Of a stretch of DNA of 11,255 bases, positions 1-6,549 are shown one piece after another. The stretch's first letter is position 1; each line of letters begins with the position of its first letter. This DNA comes from Chitinophagaceae bacterium (GTDB lineage Bacteria; Bacteroidota; Bacteroidia; Chitinophagales; Chitinophagaceae). The notes beneath the pieces were generated by a model that was not told the origin of the DNA, ran no database searches, and saw only the letters and a list, made by a program, of their open reading frames with translations. The DNA is taken from NCBI GenBank assembly GCA_025455205.1, contig JALOMZ010000078.1:1-11255 (forward strand), in the 5' to 3' direction. Position numbers and translations under genes: made by a program.

Positions 1-882
1 ACCAAAGATGGCCAGGGAGGAAGGATCCTTCAGCACTTCAATAGACTCGATGTCGTTGGGGTTGAGGAAGTTGATGTTGTCGTTCCAGATACCATCCACC
101 ACATACAAAGGACGGATGCCACCGATGCTCACCGTTCCGCGGATGCGGATATCGGGCTCGGCGCCGGGGGTACCGGAGTTCACCACACTCAGACCAGCCA
201 CCTTGCCCTGCAAAGACGCAACGGGGTTGGGGTTGGGCTTGTCGGCCACTTCCTTGCCCTGGATCTTGACAATGGAACCGGTCAGGTCGCGCTTGCTGGC
301 GGTACCATAACCAATCACCACCACCTCATTGAGGCCGGCAGTGGCAAGCGCCAGGGAAACATTGAAGTTGGAGCGGCCCATCACAGCAATCTCCTGGGTG
401 GTATAACCAACGGCAGAAATGACCAGCACATCCTTTTCATCTACACTAATGCTGTAATTGCCCTCGGCATCGGCAGCCGTACCCGTTTTGCTGCCCTTGA
501 TGAGCACGGAAGCGCCGGGAATGGGCTTGCCATCCGCGTCGGTTACCTTGCCACGTACCGTTTGCGGGGCAGGTGCCTCCACATCGGCAGAGGAAAGCAC
601 GATCAGCTCTCCGTCGAGCAGTTTGTAGCTGATGCCGGTTCCTTCAAACAGCTGGTTCAGTACCGTAACGAGCAGCTCATTGTTGGCACTTAGCGACACC
701 TTGCCGGTGTTTTGCAGTACGGTCTGGTTGTACAGAAAGCGGTACTGGCTTTTCTTTTCAATTTGCTGGAGGGCCTGTTTCATTTCGGCCGATTCCAGTT
801 TGATGGAGATCCTTTTTTGCGCAAATCCGTCTGCATAGGTGTGCAGGCACGCAAACAGGAGCAATGCGATCATCATTTTCAT
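1..882 (-). CDS. SusC/RagA-family TonB-dependent receptor with STN signalling domain, N-terminal 294 residues (3' part outside window)
   Basis: This is the start of a Bacteroidota outer-membrane receptor that imports glycans or other large substrates, usually with a SusD-like lipoprotein encoded next. The frame is open from the ATG at 882 to the window edge. Seen in order: a signal peptide (residues 1-22, hydrophobic core IALLLFACL); an STN (secretin and TonB N-terminus) domain at about 26-97; a carboxypeptidase-regulatory-like beta sandwich at about 108-180 (VRGKVTDADGKPIPGASV); the SusC signature NEVVVIGYGT (185-194); and the first part of the TonB plug (DIRIRG at 244-249, PLYVVDG at 258-264). 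The STN domain is the module by which such receptors signal to a FecR-type anti-sigma factor, and exactly such a gene lies 233 bp upstream. Expression is therefore probably driven by the sigma factor at 2329-2919. The substrate cannot be read from this part. Confidence 0.95.
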   Translation of the reverse strand, partial: MKMMIALLLFACLHTYADGFAQKRISIKLESAEMKQALQQIEKKSQYRFLYNQTVLQNTGKVSLSANNELLVTVLNQLFEGTGISYKLLDGELIVLSSADVEAPAPQTVRGKVTDADGKPIPGASVLIKGSKTGTAADAEGNYSISVDEKDVLVISAVGYTTQEIAVMGRSNFNVSLALATAGLNEVVVIGYGTASKRDLTGSIVKIQGKEVADKPNPNPVASLQGKVAGLSVVNSGTPGAEPDIRIRGTVSIGGIRPLYVVDGIWNDNINFLNPNDIESIEVLKDPSSLAIFG

Positions 883-1031
883 AGCAAGCAGTGATTGAAC
901 AATTGACGGTCGCCGTCCGTTTAATTGTGTTGGTTCATGTACATTCATGGCTTAAACACGATAGGGGGTTAATGAATCAGACAACCCAATCCTTGCCGGG
1001 ATCACGGGCTGTCAGGAGTAACTTTCTGTCT

Positions 1032-1063
1032 GGGGAGGATGTTGCCGCATCCTCCTCTTTTTT
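1032..1063 (+). terminator. Terminator-like hairpin between fecR and the susC-like gene, T-tract on the plus strand
   Basis: A 10-bp stem (1032-1041 with 1048-1057, one G-U pair) closes a 6-nt loop and is followed on the plus strand by six Ts (1058-1063). It has the form of an intrinsic terminator for plus-strand transcription. Both flanking genes are on the minus strand, where the stem is preceded by As and has no U-tract after it. It may end an antisense transcript, or act as a processing or attenuation hairpin between fecR and the receptor gene. The hairpin itself is certain; its role is not known. Confidence 0.5.
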
Positions 1064-1115
1064 GGTTATCCTGTATTGTAGTGGGTAATCATAGGCAGGC
1101 AGTTTAGCAGTTCGT

Positions 1116-2240
1116 TTATGGATCTTGTTTGGAAATTTTCACCTGGTTACCGTTGACCTCAAACCGAAAGCGGGCGGTGAGCTGCATGGCTTTCAGCGCC
1201 TCCAGCAGGGTTTCTTCCTCAAAACGCCCGGTAAAACGGATCGTTTCCAGGTCCGGATGGGCAAACGCTATGTCCACGCCATACCACCGTTCCATTTTAT
1301 TGGCCACTTCCCGGAACGACTCGTCGGAGAAGGCCAGTTTATTGTTCACCCAGGCGGTTTCCACGGGCAGCTGGTCTATTTCATCCAGCACCAGCCGGGC
1401 AATGGTAGGCTCCTGGAGGGCCGGCCGGCTGGCCTGATCTCCCACCAGCCTTTGGGTGGCTCCCATCTGGTTAACCGATGTTTCAGAAACAATCAGTTTC
1501 TCACTTGGCTTGAGGTAATAGGTTTTGTCGGGCTGGCCGTTCAGGATTACTTCTACTTTTCCGTGCACCAGGCTTGTCTCAGAACTGGGCTCATTGGGAT
1601 AGGCTCTAACATTAAAAGCCGTGCCTGTAACCTTGATGCGGATCTTGCTGGTGTGTATATAAAAGGGAACCGCCTTGTTGGGCGCCACATCAAAATAGGC
1701 TTCCCCGCTGAGGGTTACTTCGCGGGTATCTTTTCCAAAATCATTGCCATACGTGAGCCGGCTATCGGCATTGAGCCATACCTGGGTGCCATCCGGCAAC
1801 TCCACCTTAGTTCGCGAGCCGGGGCGCGTGGATACCTGATGGCTTTGGGCCGGCGCCGGAGCACTGCTGGTGACCATGGCCCCCTGCACACTCTCCGGGG
1901 AAGGCCAGAATAGGAACCCGGCCACCATCAACAAAATGGCAGCAGCTGCCCAGTACCAGCGCCTGGAAAGCACAAAAACGGTTGCCAGCCCGGAAGGTGC
2001 CGAATTTGACTCTTCCGGAACCAATCCCTGGCTGCGCATCTTTTCGGTAAGCCGCTGGTAATCGGCCTCCAGCACTTCCTGGTCAAAGGGAAGACGAGCA
2101 TGCCAGAATGCCTCCAGCCGGGCCAGATCATCGTGTAAATAGGGCTGCCTGCTCAGCAAGTCGTTTAACTCGCTGATCTCCCCCACCGTGGCTTCCCCGG
2201 TGAGTTTCTTGCTGTATAAAAACCAGGCACGATTCTCCAT
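1116..2240 (-). CDS. FecR-family anti-sigma factor (inner-membrane sensor with DUF4974)
   Basis: A 374-residue single-pass inner-membrane regulator that relays the state of the outer-membrane receptor to the ECF sigma factor. The cytoplasmic N-terminal part (1-94) would hold the sigma factor. One transmembrane segment lies at about 96-112 (WAAAAILLMVAGFLFW). It is followed by the periplasmic FecR domain at about 138-233, with the typical PGSRTKVELPDGTQVWLNADS stretch (140-160), GEAYFDV (179-185) and VTGTAFNVRAY (204-214). A C-terminal DUF4974 domain spans about 299-370 (SFREVANKMERWYGV to the end). Length and domain order are those of Bacteroidota FecR proteins. It follows the sigma gene after 88 bp and precedes the receptor gene by 233 bp, the standard sigma / anti-sigma / receptor order. 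The ATG at 2240 gives the usual N-terminal length. I infer that it pairs with these two neighbours. Confidence 0.95.
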   Translation of the reverse strand: MENRAWFLYSKKLTGEATVGEISELNDLLSRQPYLHDDLARLEAFWHARLPFDQEVLEADYQRLTEKMRSQGLVPEESNSAPSGLATVFVLSRRWYWAAAAILLMVAGFLFWPSPESVQGAMVTSSAPAPAQSHQVSTRPGSRTKVELPDGTQVWLNADSRLTYGNDFGKDTREVTLSGEAYFDVAPNKAVPFYIHTSKIRIKVTGTAFNVRAYPNEPSSETSLVHGKVEVILNGQPDKTYYLKPSEKLIVSETSVNQMGATQRLVGDQASRPALQEPTIARLVLDEIDQLPVETAWVNNKLAFSDESFREVANKMERWYGVDIAFAHPDLETIRFTGRFEEETLLEALKAMQLTARFRFEVNGNQVKISKQDP

Positions 2241-2297
2241 AAGCAGGCAATGCCAGTATGGACACCAAAAACGCGTGCATCCCCCAAAGGAATCAGA

Positions 2298-2309
2298 TAA
2301 AAATTTTTA
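2298..2309. repeat. 12-bp AT palindrome between the sigma factor gene and fecR
   Basis: TAAAAATTTTTA is a perfect palindrome in the 88-bp gap, 58 bp upstream of the fecR start. It could be part of an AT-rich promoter or simply a low-complexity tract. No convincing -7 box accompanies it. Confidence 0.3.
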
Positions 2310-2328
2310 CAGTGGGCAGAAGAGTACC

Positions 2329-2919
2329 TCAACCCCTTCCGGACGGTGGCCGAACCGGTTGTTCCTGCCGGTAGGCCAGCAGTACCTGGCCGATCTTGCG
2401 GATGGCGATAGCAATTTGATTTTCAACCGTTTTGGGCTGCAAGTGCAGCAGCTCGGCCACCTCCTTTTGCTTCAAGCCATCTTCCTTTACCAGTTTGAAG
2501 ATGGTTTGGCATTGGGGCGGCAGGGCGGCCACTGCTTCGCGCAACTTTGCTTCCAGTTCCCGGGAGAGCAGCAATTCCTGCGGGTTGGCGCCCAGGAATT
2601 CCAGATCTGTTCTGATGTCTTCCAGCTGCAAAGAAGGATTGCGCCTTAGATGGCGCAGTTGATTCAGGCTGAAATTGCGGGTGGCAATGTAGAGGTAGAG
2701 CCGCAGGTTGTGTATATGGTCCAGCGTTTTCCGCTTCTGCCATACCCGCATGAAAACATCATCCACCGCCTCTTCTGCCTCCTGGTGTGAATGGCAGATG
2801 GAATAGGCGAATTTCTTCAGGGCCGGCTGAAAACGGCGAAATAATTCCTTAAAGGCCTGGGGGTCTTCAAAAGCGGCAAGCCGGTGCTGCAGTTCAGATA
2901 TGTGCAAATCCTCGTACAT
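2329..2919 (-). CDS. RNA polymerase ECF-type sigma-70 factor (Bacteroidota family)
   Basis: A 196-residue ECF sigma factor that directs RNA polymerase to a small regulon, here probably the receptor operon next to it. Region 2 spans about 22-92: the helix after EEAVDDVFMRVW (49-60) matches the polymerase-binding and -10 recognition part, followed by LRLYLYIATRN (72-82). Region 4 spans about 123-180, with LPPQCQTIFKL (133-143) and the helix-turn-helix LKQKEVAELLHLQPKTVENQ (149-168), which reads the -35 element. There are no extra domains. The C-terminal tail (QEQPVRPPSGRG) is not part of the family fold. It is followed by a FecR-like anti-sigma gene, so its activity is expected to be held in check at the membrane until the STN domain of the receptor signals. 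The ATG at 2919 gives the usual N-terminal length. Confidence 0.95.
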   Translation of the reverse strand: MYEDLHISELQHRLAAFEDPQAFKELFRRFQPALKKFAYSICHSHQEAEEAVDDVFMRVWQKRKTLDHIHNLRLYLYIATRNFSLNQLRHLRRNPSLQLEDIRTDLEFLGANPQELLLSRELEAKLREAVAALPPQCQTIFKLVKEDGLKQKEVAELLHLQPKTVENQIAIAIRKIGQVLLAYRQEQPVRPPSGRG

Positions 2920-2939
2920 CCGTTCACAATCGTCGGGGG

Positions 2940-2947
2940 CTAAGATA
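2940..2947 (-). promoter_or_regulatory. Possible -7 promoter box for the sigma factor gene
   Basis: On the minus strand TATCTTAG differs by one base from the Bacteroidota -7 consensus TAnnTTTG and lies 20 nt before the start codon. No clear -33 TTTG is visible about 20 bp further upstream, so support is modest; an activator may be needed. Confidence 0.35.
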
Positions 2948-2951
2948 ACAA

Positions 2952-2985
2952 AGTGCTGATTAATAAATTTTCTGATTTATATCAG
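2952..2985. repeat. Direct repeat CTGATTWAT with an inverted half site, upstream of the sigma factor gene
   Basis: CTGATTAAT (2952-2960) recurs as CTGATTTAT (2972-2980), with start points exactly 20 bp (about two helical turns) apart. The second copy is joined by an inverted ATCAG (2981-2985), giving CTGAT-ttat-ATCAG. The group covers the region where the -33 element and an operator of the sigma gene would be. A regulator binding site is a reasonable inference, not proven. Confidence 0.35.
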
Positions 2986-2990
2986 GTTTT

Positions 2991-3200
2991 GCCATTCAGG
3001 CTTTGTTTGAGCATGGGCTTGGCACTGTTTTCATCTGTATGAAATTCATATTCAATTGTTTACAATTACTGAATGCTGGCTGGCACCTTCATGCCGGTCT
3101 CCTTTTCCAGCTGGCTGACAGATTTTCTGTGCTCATGGCACCTTGGATGGAGGGCAGTGTGATGCCGGGGGCAGACCGTAGGAAATACTTCCAAATCACC
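2991..3200. other. Gene-free stretch with nested inverted repeats
   Basis: The 311-bp gap 2920-3230 holds no gene I can support. Its middle part carries CATTCAG (2993-2999) paired with CTGAATG (3069-3075). Between these lie two palindromes, TATGAAATTCATA (3038-3050) and AATTGTTTACAATT (3054-3067). From about 3080 to 3200 I see nothing but unassigned sequence before the tRNA promoter. An open plus-strand frame from 3003 runs into the tRNA and looks like chance. Confidence 0.4.
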
Positions 3201-3208
3201 TACATTTG
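3201..3208 (+). promoter_or_regulatory. -7 promoter box of the tRNA gene
   Basis: TACATTTG matches the Bacteroidota -7 consensus TAnnTTTG exactly and lies 22 bp before the tRNA 5' end, which would give a short leader. A -33 TTTG is not evident at the expected distance. Confidence 0.55.
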
Positions 3209-3230
3209 CCGCCGCAGAAATTCATCTGCC

Positions 3231-3307
3231 GGATCCTTAGCTCAGGTGGTTAGAGCGGCTGACTCATAATCAGCGGGTCGGGGGTTCAAGTCCCTCAGGA
3301 TCCACCA
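3231..3307 (+). tRNA. tRNA with CAU anticodon, probably tRNA-Ile2 (lysidine type)
   Basis: A full cloverleaf can be drawn. The acceptor stem pairs 3231-3237 with 3297-3303 (7 bp), with discriminator A and an encoded CCA end (3305-3307). The D-arm is AGCTCAGGTGGTTAGAGC. The anticodon stem GCTGA/TCAGC encloses loop CTCATAA, with CAT at 3265-3267. The T-arm has loop TTCAAGT and a 5-bp stem with one G-U pair. A CAU anticodon means initiator Met, elongator Met or Ile2. The paired first base of the acceptor argues against initiator. The CCTTAGCTCAG start and GGTTCAAGTCC segment resemble the E. coli AUA-reading tRNA-Ile2, whose C34 is changed to lysidine by TilS. Elongator tRNA-Met remains possible. 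It stands alone, with its own promoter and terminator. Confidence 0.93.
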
Positions 3308-3309
3308 GC

Positions 3310-3344
3310 AAACAAAAGCCCGCCTCCCACGGGCTTTTGTTTTA
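3310..3344 (+). terminator. Intrinsic terminator after the tRNA gene
   Basis: A perfect 13-bp stem (3310-3322 with 3330-3342) closes the 7-nt loop CCTCCCA. Its 3' arm is rich in T (CTTTTGTTTT), and the mirrored A-rich 5' arm means it could work in both directions. It begins 3 nt after the CCA end, so it ends the tRNA transcript and insulates the next gene. Confidence 0.85.
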
Positions 3345-3368
3345 ACTAAACCTTATTGTCGGTCCATA

Positions 3369-3376
3369 TACCTTAG
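3369..3376 (+). promoter_or_regulatory. Possible -7 promoter box for the barrel protein gene
   Basis: TACCTTAG differs by one base from TAnnTTTG and lies 18 nt before the ATG at 3395. The same variant (TATCTTAG) sits at a similar distance before the sigma factor gene. There is no -33 box at proper spacing, so confidence is low. Confidence 0.3.
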
Positions 3377-3394
3377 CCAACTTTAATATTCATT

Positions 3395-4024
3395 ATGCGC
3401 ATCCTGACCGTGCTGACCCTGCTTACCTTCAGCGCCACGGCATTTGGCCAAAAGGCAGACAGTGCCAAAACCAGCAAGAAAGAGCAATACAAAACCAAGT
3501 TCGATTTCAAGAACCGGGCCAACGACCACTTTATGCTGCAATTTGGCTACGATGGCTGGGTGGGCAAACCAGACAGCGTGAATACCACCGGCTTCAGCCG
3601 CCACTTCAACGCCTATGTGTTCTTCGACATGCCATTCAAAACCAACCCGCAGTGGAGCGCCGCCATTGGTGCCGGTGTGGGAAGCAGCAACATCTATTTC
3701 GACAAGACCATTGTACGCCTGCCGGCCAACAGTTTCCAGCAGCAGGTGGTGTTTGATGACCGCAGTGATACCACCTACTTCAAGAAATACAAACTCACCA
3801 ATGTGTGGCTGGAGGCCCCTGTGGAATTGCGCTATGTGGCCAACCCGCTGAACACCAACAAGAGTTTCAAGTTTGCCATCGGCACCCGCCTGTCGGCCAC
3901 CATGCGTGTGGGCTATGGCGTGTTCAGCCTGCACGGCTCCTACCAGATCCTCAACCTGTTCCGCGACGGATCCGGCCCCACCGTAAGGCCCTACAGCGTA
4001 GGCCTCACCATCAGCGGCCTCTGA
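3395..4024 (+). CDS. Outer-membrane beta-barrel protein (PorT / OMP_b-brl-like), 209 residues
   Basis: A small Bacteroidota outer-membrane protein of unknown specific role. It starts with a signal peptide (MRILTVLTLLTFSATAFG, cleavage near residue 18). After a lysine-rich linker it shows alternating polar/hydrophobic strands with glycine and aromatic girdles: FMLQFGYDGW (46-55), FSRHFNAYVFFDMPF (67-81), WSAAIGAGVGSSNIYF (87-102), a strand pair around 133-149, and a final strand ending VRPYSVGLTISGL at the C-terminus. That ending, with tyrosine and hydrophobic residues alternating up to the end, is typical of barrels handed to the BAM complex. Length fits an eight-strand barrel. It is a single-gene unit between two terminators. 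PorT-like is a family resemblance only; I would not assign a type IX secretion role. Confidence 0.8.
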   Translation: MRILTVLTLLTFSATAFGQKADSAKTSKKEQYKTKFDFKNRANDHFMLQFGYDGWVGKPDSVNTTGFSRHFNAYVFFDMPFKTNPQWSAAIGAGVGSSNIYFDKTIVRLPANSFQQQVVFDDRSDTTYFKKYKLTNVWLEAPVELRYVANPLNTNKSFKFAIGTRLSATMRVGYGVFSLHGSYQILNLFRDGSGPTVRPYSVGLTISGL

Positions 4025-4059
4025 CCCGGGCAACCCGCTACCATTTCCCAACATATTTT

Positions 4060-4091
4060 AAAACCTTGCCTGCGGGTAAGGTTTTATTTTT
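4060..4091 (+). terminator. Intrinsic terminator of the barrel protein gene
   Basis: An 11-bp stem (4060-4070 with 4075-4085, one G-U pair) closes a TGCG tetraloop and is followed by ATTTTT (4086-4091). It lies 35 nt after the stop codon of the barrel gene. Its T-tract overlaps the predicted -7 box of hflX. Confidence 0.85.
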
Positions 4092-4092
4092 G
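4066..4092 (+). promoter_or_regulatory. Predicted hflX promoter embedded in the preceding terminator
   Basis: TATTTTTG (4085-4092) matches the Bacteroidota -7 consensus TAnnTTTG exactly and ends 23 nt before the TTG start of hflX. A TTG at 4066-4068 lies 16 nt upstream of it and could serve as a -33 box, though this is short of the usual spacing of about 19-21. Both elements fall inside the terminator hairpin and T-tract. Confidence 0.5.
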
Positions 4093-4115
4093 TCCCACAA
4101 TTATTCCGCTCCCCC

Positions 4116-5300
4116 TTGATAGAGAAGAAACAAATCCGCCAGCAGGAAAAAGCCATATTGGTAGGCCTGGTACACCAGCACCAGACCGAGGCACAAACAA
4201 AGGAATACCTCGACGAACTGGCCTTCCTGGCAGAAACGGCCGGGGCAGAAGCCATCAAAAGGTTTTGGCAGAAACTGCCGCACCCCGACAAAGCCACCTT
4301 TGTAGGCAAGGGCAAGCTGGAGGAAATAGGAACCTACGCCAAACTGAAGGGTGCCGATCTGCTCATCTTTGACGATGAACTGAGCGGCTCGCAGATCAGC
4401 AATATCGAAAAAGCCACCGGCATCAAGACCATCGACCGGAGCGACCTGATCCTCGACATCTTCGCCCGCCGGGCCAAAACAGCGCAAGCACGGGCCCAGG
4501 TGGAGCTGGCACAATACCAGTACCTGCTTCCCCGCCTGCGCGGTATGTGGAAGCACCTGGAACGGCAGGGCGGTGGCATCGGCACGCGAGGCCCCGGTGA
4601 AACGGAAATAGAAACCGACCGCCGTATTGTGCGCGACAAAATTTCGCTGCTCAAGACCAGACTGAAAGAATACGACAAACAGGCCTTCACGCAGCGCAAG
4701 GAACGCGGCGAATTCATACGCGTAGCTTTAGTGGGTTATACCAACGTGGGCAAAAGCACCCTCATGAACCTGCTGAGCAAAAGCGAAGTGTTTGCCGAAA
4801 ACAAACTCTTTGCCACGCTGGACACCACCACCCGGAAAGTAGTATTTGAAAACACGCCCTTCCTGCTGAGCGATACTGTGGGCTTCATCCGCAAACTGCC
4901 CCACCACCTGGTGGAAAGCTTCAAGAGCACCCTCGATGAGGTGCGCGAAGCCGATGTGCTGCTGCATGTGGTGGATGTGGGTCACCCGCAATATGAAGAC
5001 CAGTACGCGGTGGTGAATAAAACCCTGCAGGAACTGGGGGCGCACGACAAGCCGGTGATCACCATCTTCAACAAGCTGGACCTGTATGAAGAGCACACCT
5101 TCGACAAATGGCTGGACCCCGAGGTGAAGCAGCAGATGCTCAAAGACCTGGAAGCCCGCTGGCAAAGGGAGACCCATTACAATGCCGTATTTGTGTCGGC
5201 CACCGAAAAGCGCAATATCGAAGGGCTGCGGAAAACCATCCTCGACAAGGTGAGGCAGCACTACGCGGTGCGGTATCCGTATAAGACAAATTTTTATTGA
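4116..5300 (+). CDS. hflX: Ribosome-associated GTPase HflX
   Basis: HflX is a GTPase that binds the 50S subunit and splits stalled or stress-arrested ribosomes. All parts are visible in 394 residues. The N-terminal nucleotide-binding-like domain spans about 10-125 (YLDELAFLAETAGAEAIKRF at 31-50, TFVGKGKLEE at 61-70, IDRSDLILDIFARRA at 106-120). The helical linker contains GIGTRGPGETEIETDRR (154-170), a hallmark of the family. The GTPase domain begins near 200: G1 GYTNVGKST (207-215), G2 around TLDTTTR (234-240), G3 DTVG (253-256), G4 NKLD (319-322), G5 SAT (361-363). The start must be TTG at 4116: no ATG or GTG lies between it and the in-frame stop at 4077-4079, and the next ATG is at residue 144, beyond the whole first domain. 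No Shine-Dalgarno is seen. The gene is monocistronic, with an overlapping terminator/promoter in front. Confidence 0.97.
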   Translation: MIEKKQIRQQEKAILVGLVHQHQTEAQTKEYLDELAFLAETAGAEAIKRFWQKLPHPDKATFVGKGKLEEIGTYAKLKGADLLIFDDELSGSQISNIEKATGIKTIDRSDLILDIFARRAKTAQARAQVELAQYQYLLPRLRGMWKHLERQGGGIGTRGPGETEIETDRRIVRDKISLLKTRLKEYDKQAFTQRKERGEFIRVALVGYTNVGKSTLMNLLSKSEVFAENKLFATLDTTTRKVVFENTPFLLSDTVGFIRKLPHHLVESFKSTLDEVREADVLLHVVDVGHPQYEDQYAVVNKTLQELGAHDKPVITIFNKLDLYEEHTFDKWLDPEVKQQMLKDLEARWQRETHYNAVFVSATEKRNIEGLRKTILDKVRQHYAVRYPYKTNFY

Positions 5301-5337
5301 GCCCGGAACAGAACCGTGGCCAGGTCATCGGCAGCGG

Positions 5338-6540
5338 TCAGTCTTTCAGGTAGCGCCGCACCGTTCCGCGGTTGGTGAGCCAGATGAGCCCCAATACCAG
5401 GATCATGGCTGCCAGCGTTGCCACACTTACATAAGGCGGGATATACATCTGCTGGCCCAGAAGGATCCGGTGAAGCACCCATTGGATCACCGACAGGCCG
5501 CCAACCACCGCCAGCATCACCACCCCATTCACCGGCATGAACTGCTGCATCAGGAAAGCCTGCAACTGCCGCGGCGAGGCCCCCAGCGTTTTCAGCAGTT
5601 CAATATCCCGCTTGCTGCTGGCAATGGTGAGCTGTATAAACAGGCTGAACACCAGCATGCCAAACAACAGCATCACCAGCCCGATGCCCCCAACAATACC
5701 TACGATCCAGTTAACGATCACCCGCACCTTGCTGAAGCGGGTTTTGTCGGTATTGGTGCGCCAGCCCCTGTCGGCCAGGTATTTCACCAGTTGCGGATCA
5801 GAGGGATCCTTGGTCTTGATCACAATGCGCGTGGTAACGGCGCCCGTCCGGTAGCCAAGGGTGCGGTTGGCCGCTTCCATAAATGACTGGGGAATGAGGA
5901 TGGAATTGAGGCGGTCGGAAGATGCCACAATATGCCCTACCATCTCCATTTCTTTTCCGTTACCCTTGAGCAGCACCCGCAGCGGAATGGCCTTCAGGGC
6001 CTCCAGCGACAGCTGCGGGAAGTTTTGCGAGCTCATGGCCATGCCGGTGTTGTAGAGGTCAATAATGAATGTGGGAATGATCACCGGCAGGTCGCGCTGG
6101 CCCGGCTTCCAGGCCCAGGCCTCGCTGGTAACATCAATGAATTCATCCGGCACGCTTTCGAAGTAGGCATCGGTGTAAAAGGGAATGGCATCGCTGTAGC
6201 TGCTCACGTTCACGTTGAAGTTGGAGGCAGTAAGGGTACCCAGCTTTTCCACGAAAGGCTGCTGGCGCAGGCTGTCCAGTTCAGCCTCGTTAAAAGCACT
6301 CAGTTCCTTGCGGCCCTGGGTTGCTGCGGTCACCTCTTTGTTGATGACTAGGAAGTCGGCGGTTTCATTCGCATTTTGCTTGCCATGCAGCAGCTCATTG
6401 AAGTTCATGAAGGTTTGCACCGCCAGCAGTATGAACAGTACGGCCACCCCCATGCCTACCGTGCCCATCAGGAAACGAAACCTTCCGATGCCGGTGCGGA
6501 TCAGTTTGCGCAGGATGGGGCGTATGGAGGGTGTATGCAT
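5338..6540 (-). CDS. FtsX-like ABC transporter permease (type VII, MacB/LolCE superfamily)
   Basis: A 400-residue inner-membrane permease partner of the ATPase encoded just upstream (9-bp gap). Topology is that of FtsX/MacB/LolC proteins: TM1 at about 24-44, a periplasmic domain of some 230 residues (45-274), then TM2 (275-305), TM3 (334-355) and TM4 (369-388). The cytoplasmic loop after TM2 carries SSKRDIELLKTLGASPRQLQ (308-327), the classic coupling-helix segment that docks on the ATPase. Members do not usually move substrates through the membrane; they transmit force from the cytoplasm to periplasmic partners (lipoprotein release, efflux, cell-wall hydrolase control). The substrate is not evident. 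Only one permease is encoded, so a homodimer is likely. It converges on hflX across a 37-bp gap with no clear terminator. Confidence 0.88.
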   Translation of the reverse strand: MHTPSIRPILRKLIRTGIGRFRFLMGTVGMGVAVLFILLAVQTFMNFNELLHGKQNANETADFLVINKEVTAATQGRKELSAFNEAELDSLRQQPFVEKLGTLTASNFNVNVSSYSDAIPFYTDAYFESVPDEFIDVTSEAWAWKPGQRDLPVIIPTFIIDLYNTGMAMSSQNFPQLSLEALKAIPLRVLLKGNGKEMEMVGHIVASSDRLNSILIPQSFMEAANRTLGYRTGAVTTRIVIKTKDPSDPQLVKYLADRGWRTNTDKTRFSKVRVIVNWIVGIVGGIGLVMLLFGMLVFSLFIQLTIASSKRDIELLKTLGASPRQLQAFLMQQFMPVNGVVMLAVVGGLSVIQWVLHRILLGQQMYIPPYVSVATLAAMILVLGLIWLTNRGTVRRYLKD

Positions 6541-6549
6541 GGGGAGGGA

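Noticed and set aside
905..917. Small hairpin GACGG-TCG-CCGTC in the receptor gene leader
   Set aside because: A 5-bp stem is expected by chance; no riboswitch or attenuator pattern around it.
891..1088. 65-codon plus-strand frame in the fecR-receptor gap
   Set aside because: It spans the terminator-like hairpin and has no domain, signal peptide or start context that supports it.
3082..3152. Minus-strand stretch reading SQLEKETGMKVPASIQ before a stop, as a possible gene remnant
   Set aside because: Too short, lacks a start codon at its head, and no family could be recognised.
3003..3269. 88-codon plus-strand frame before and into the tRNA
   Set aside because: It runs through the tRNA promoter into the tRNA itself, with no recognisable protein features.
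3383..4054. 223-codon minus-strand frame opposite the barrel protein gene
   Set aside because: Composition is that of an antisense shadow; the plus-strand frame has a signal peptide, barrel strands and a terminator.
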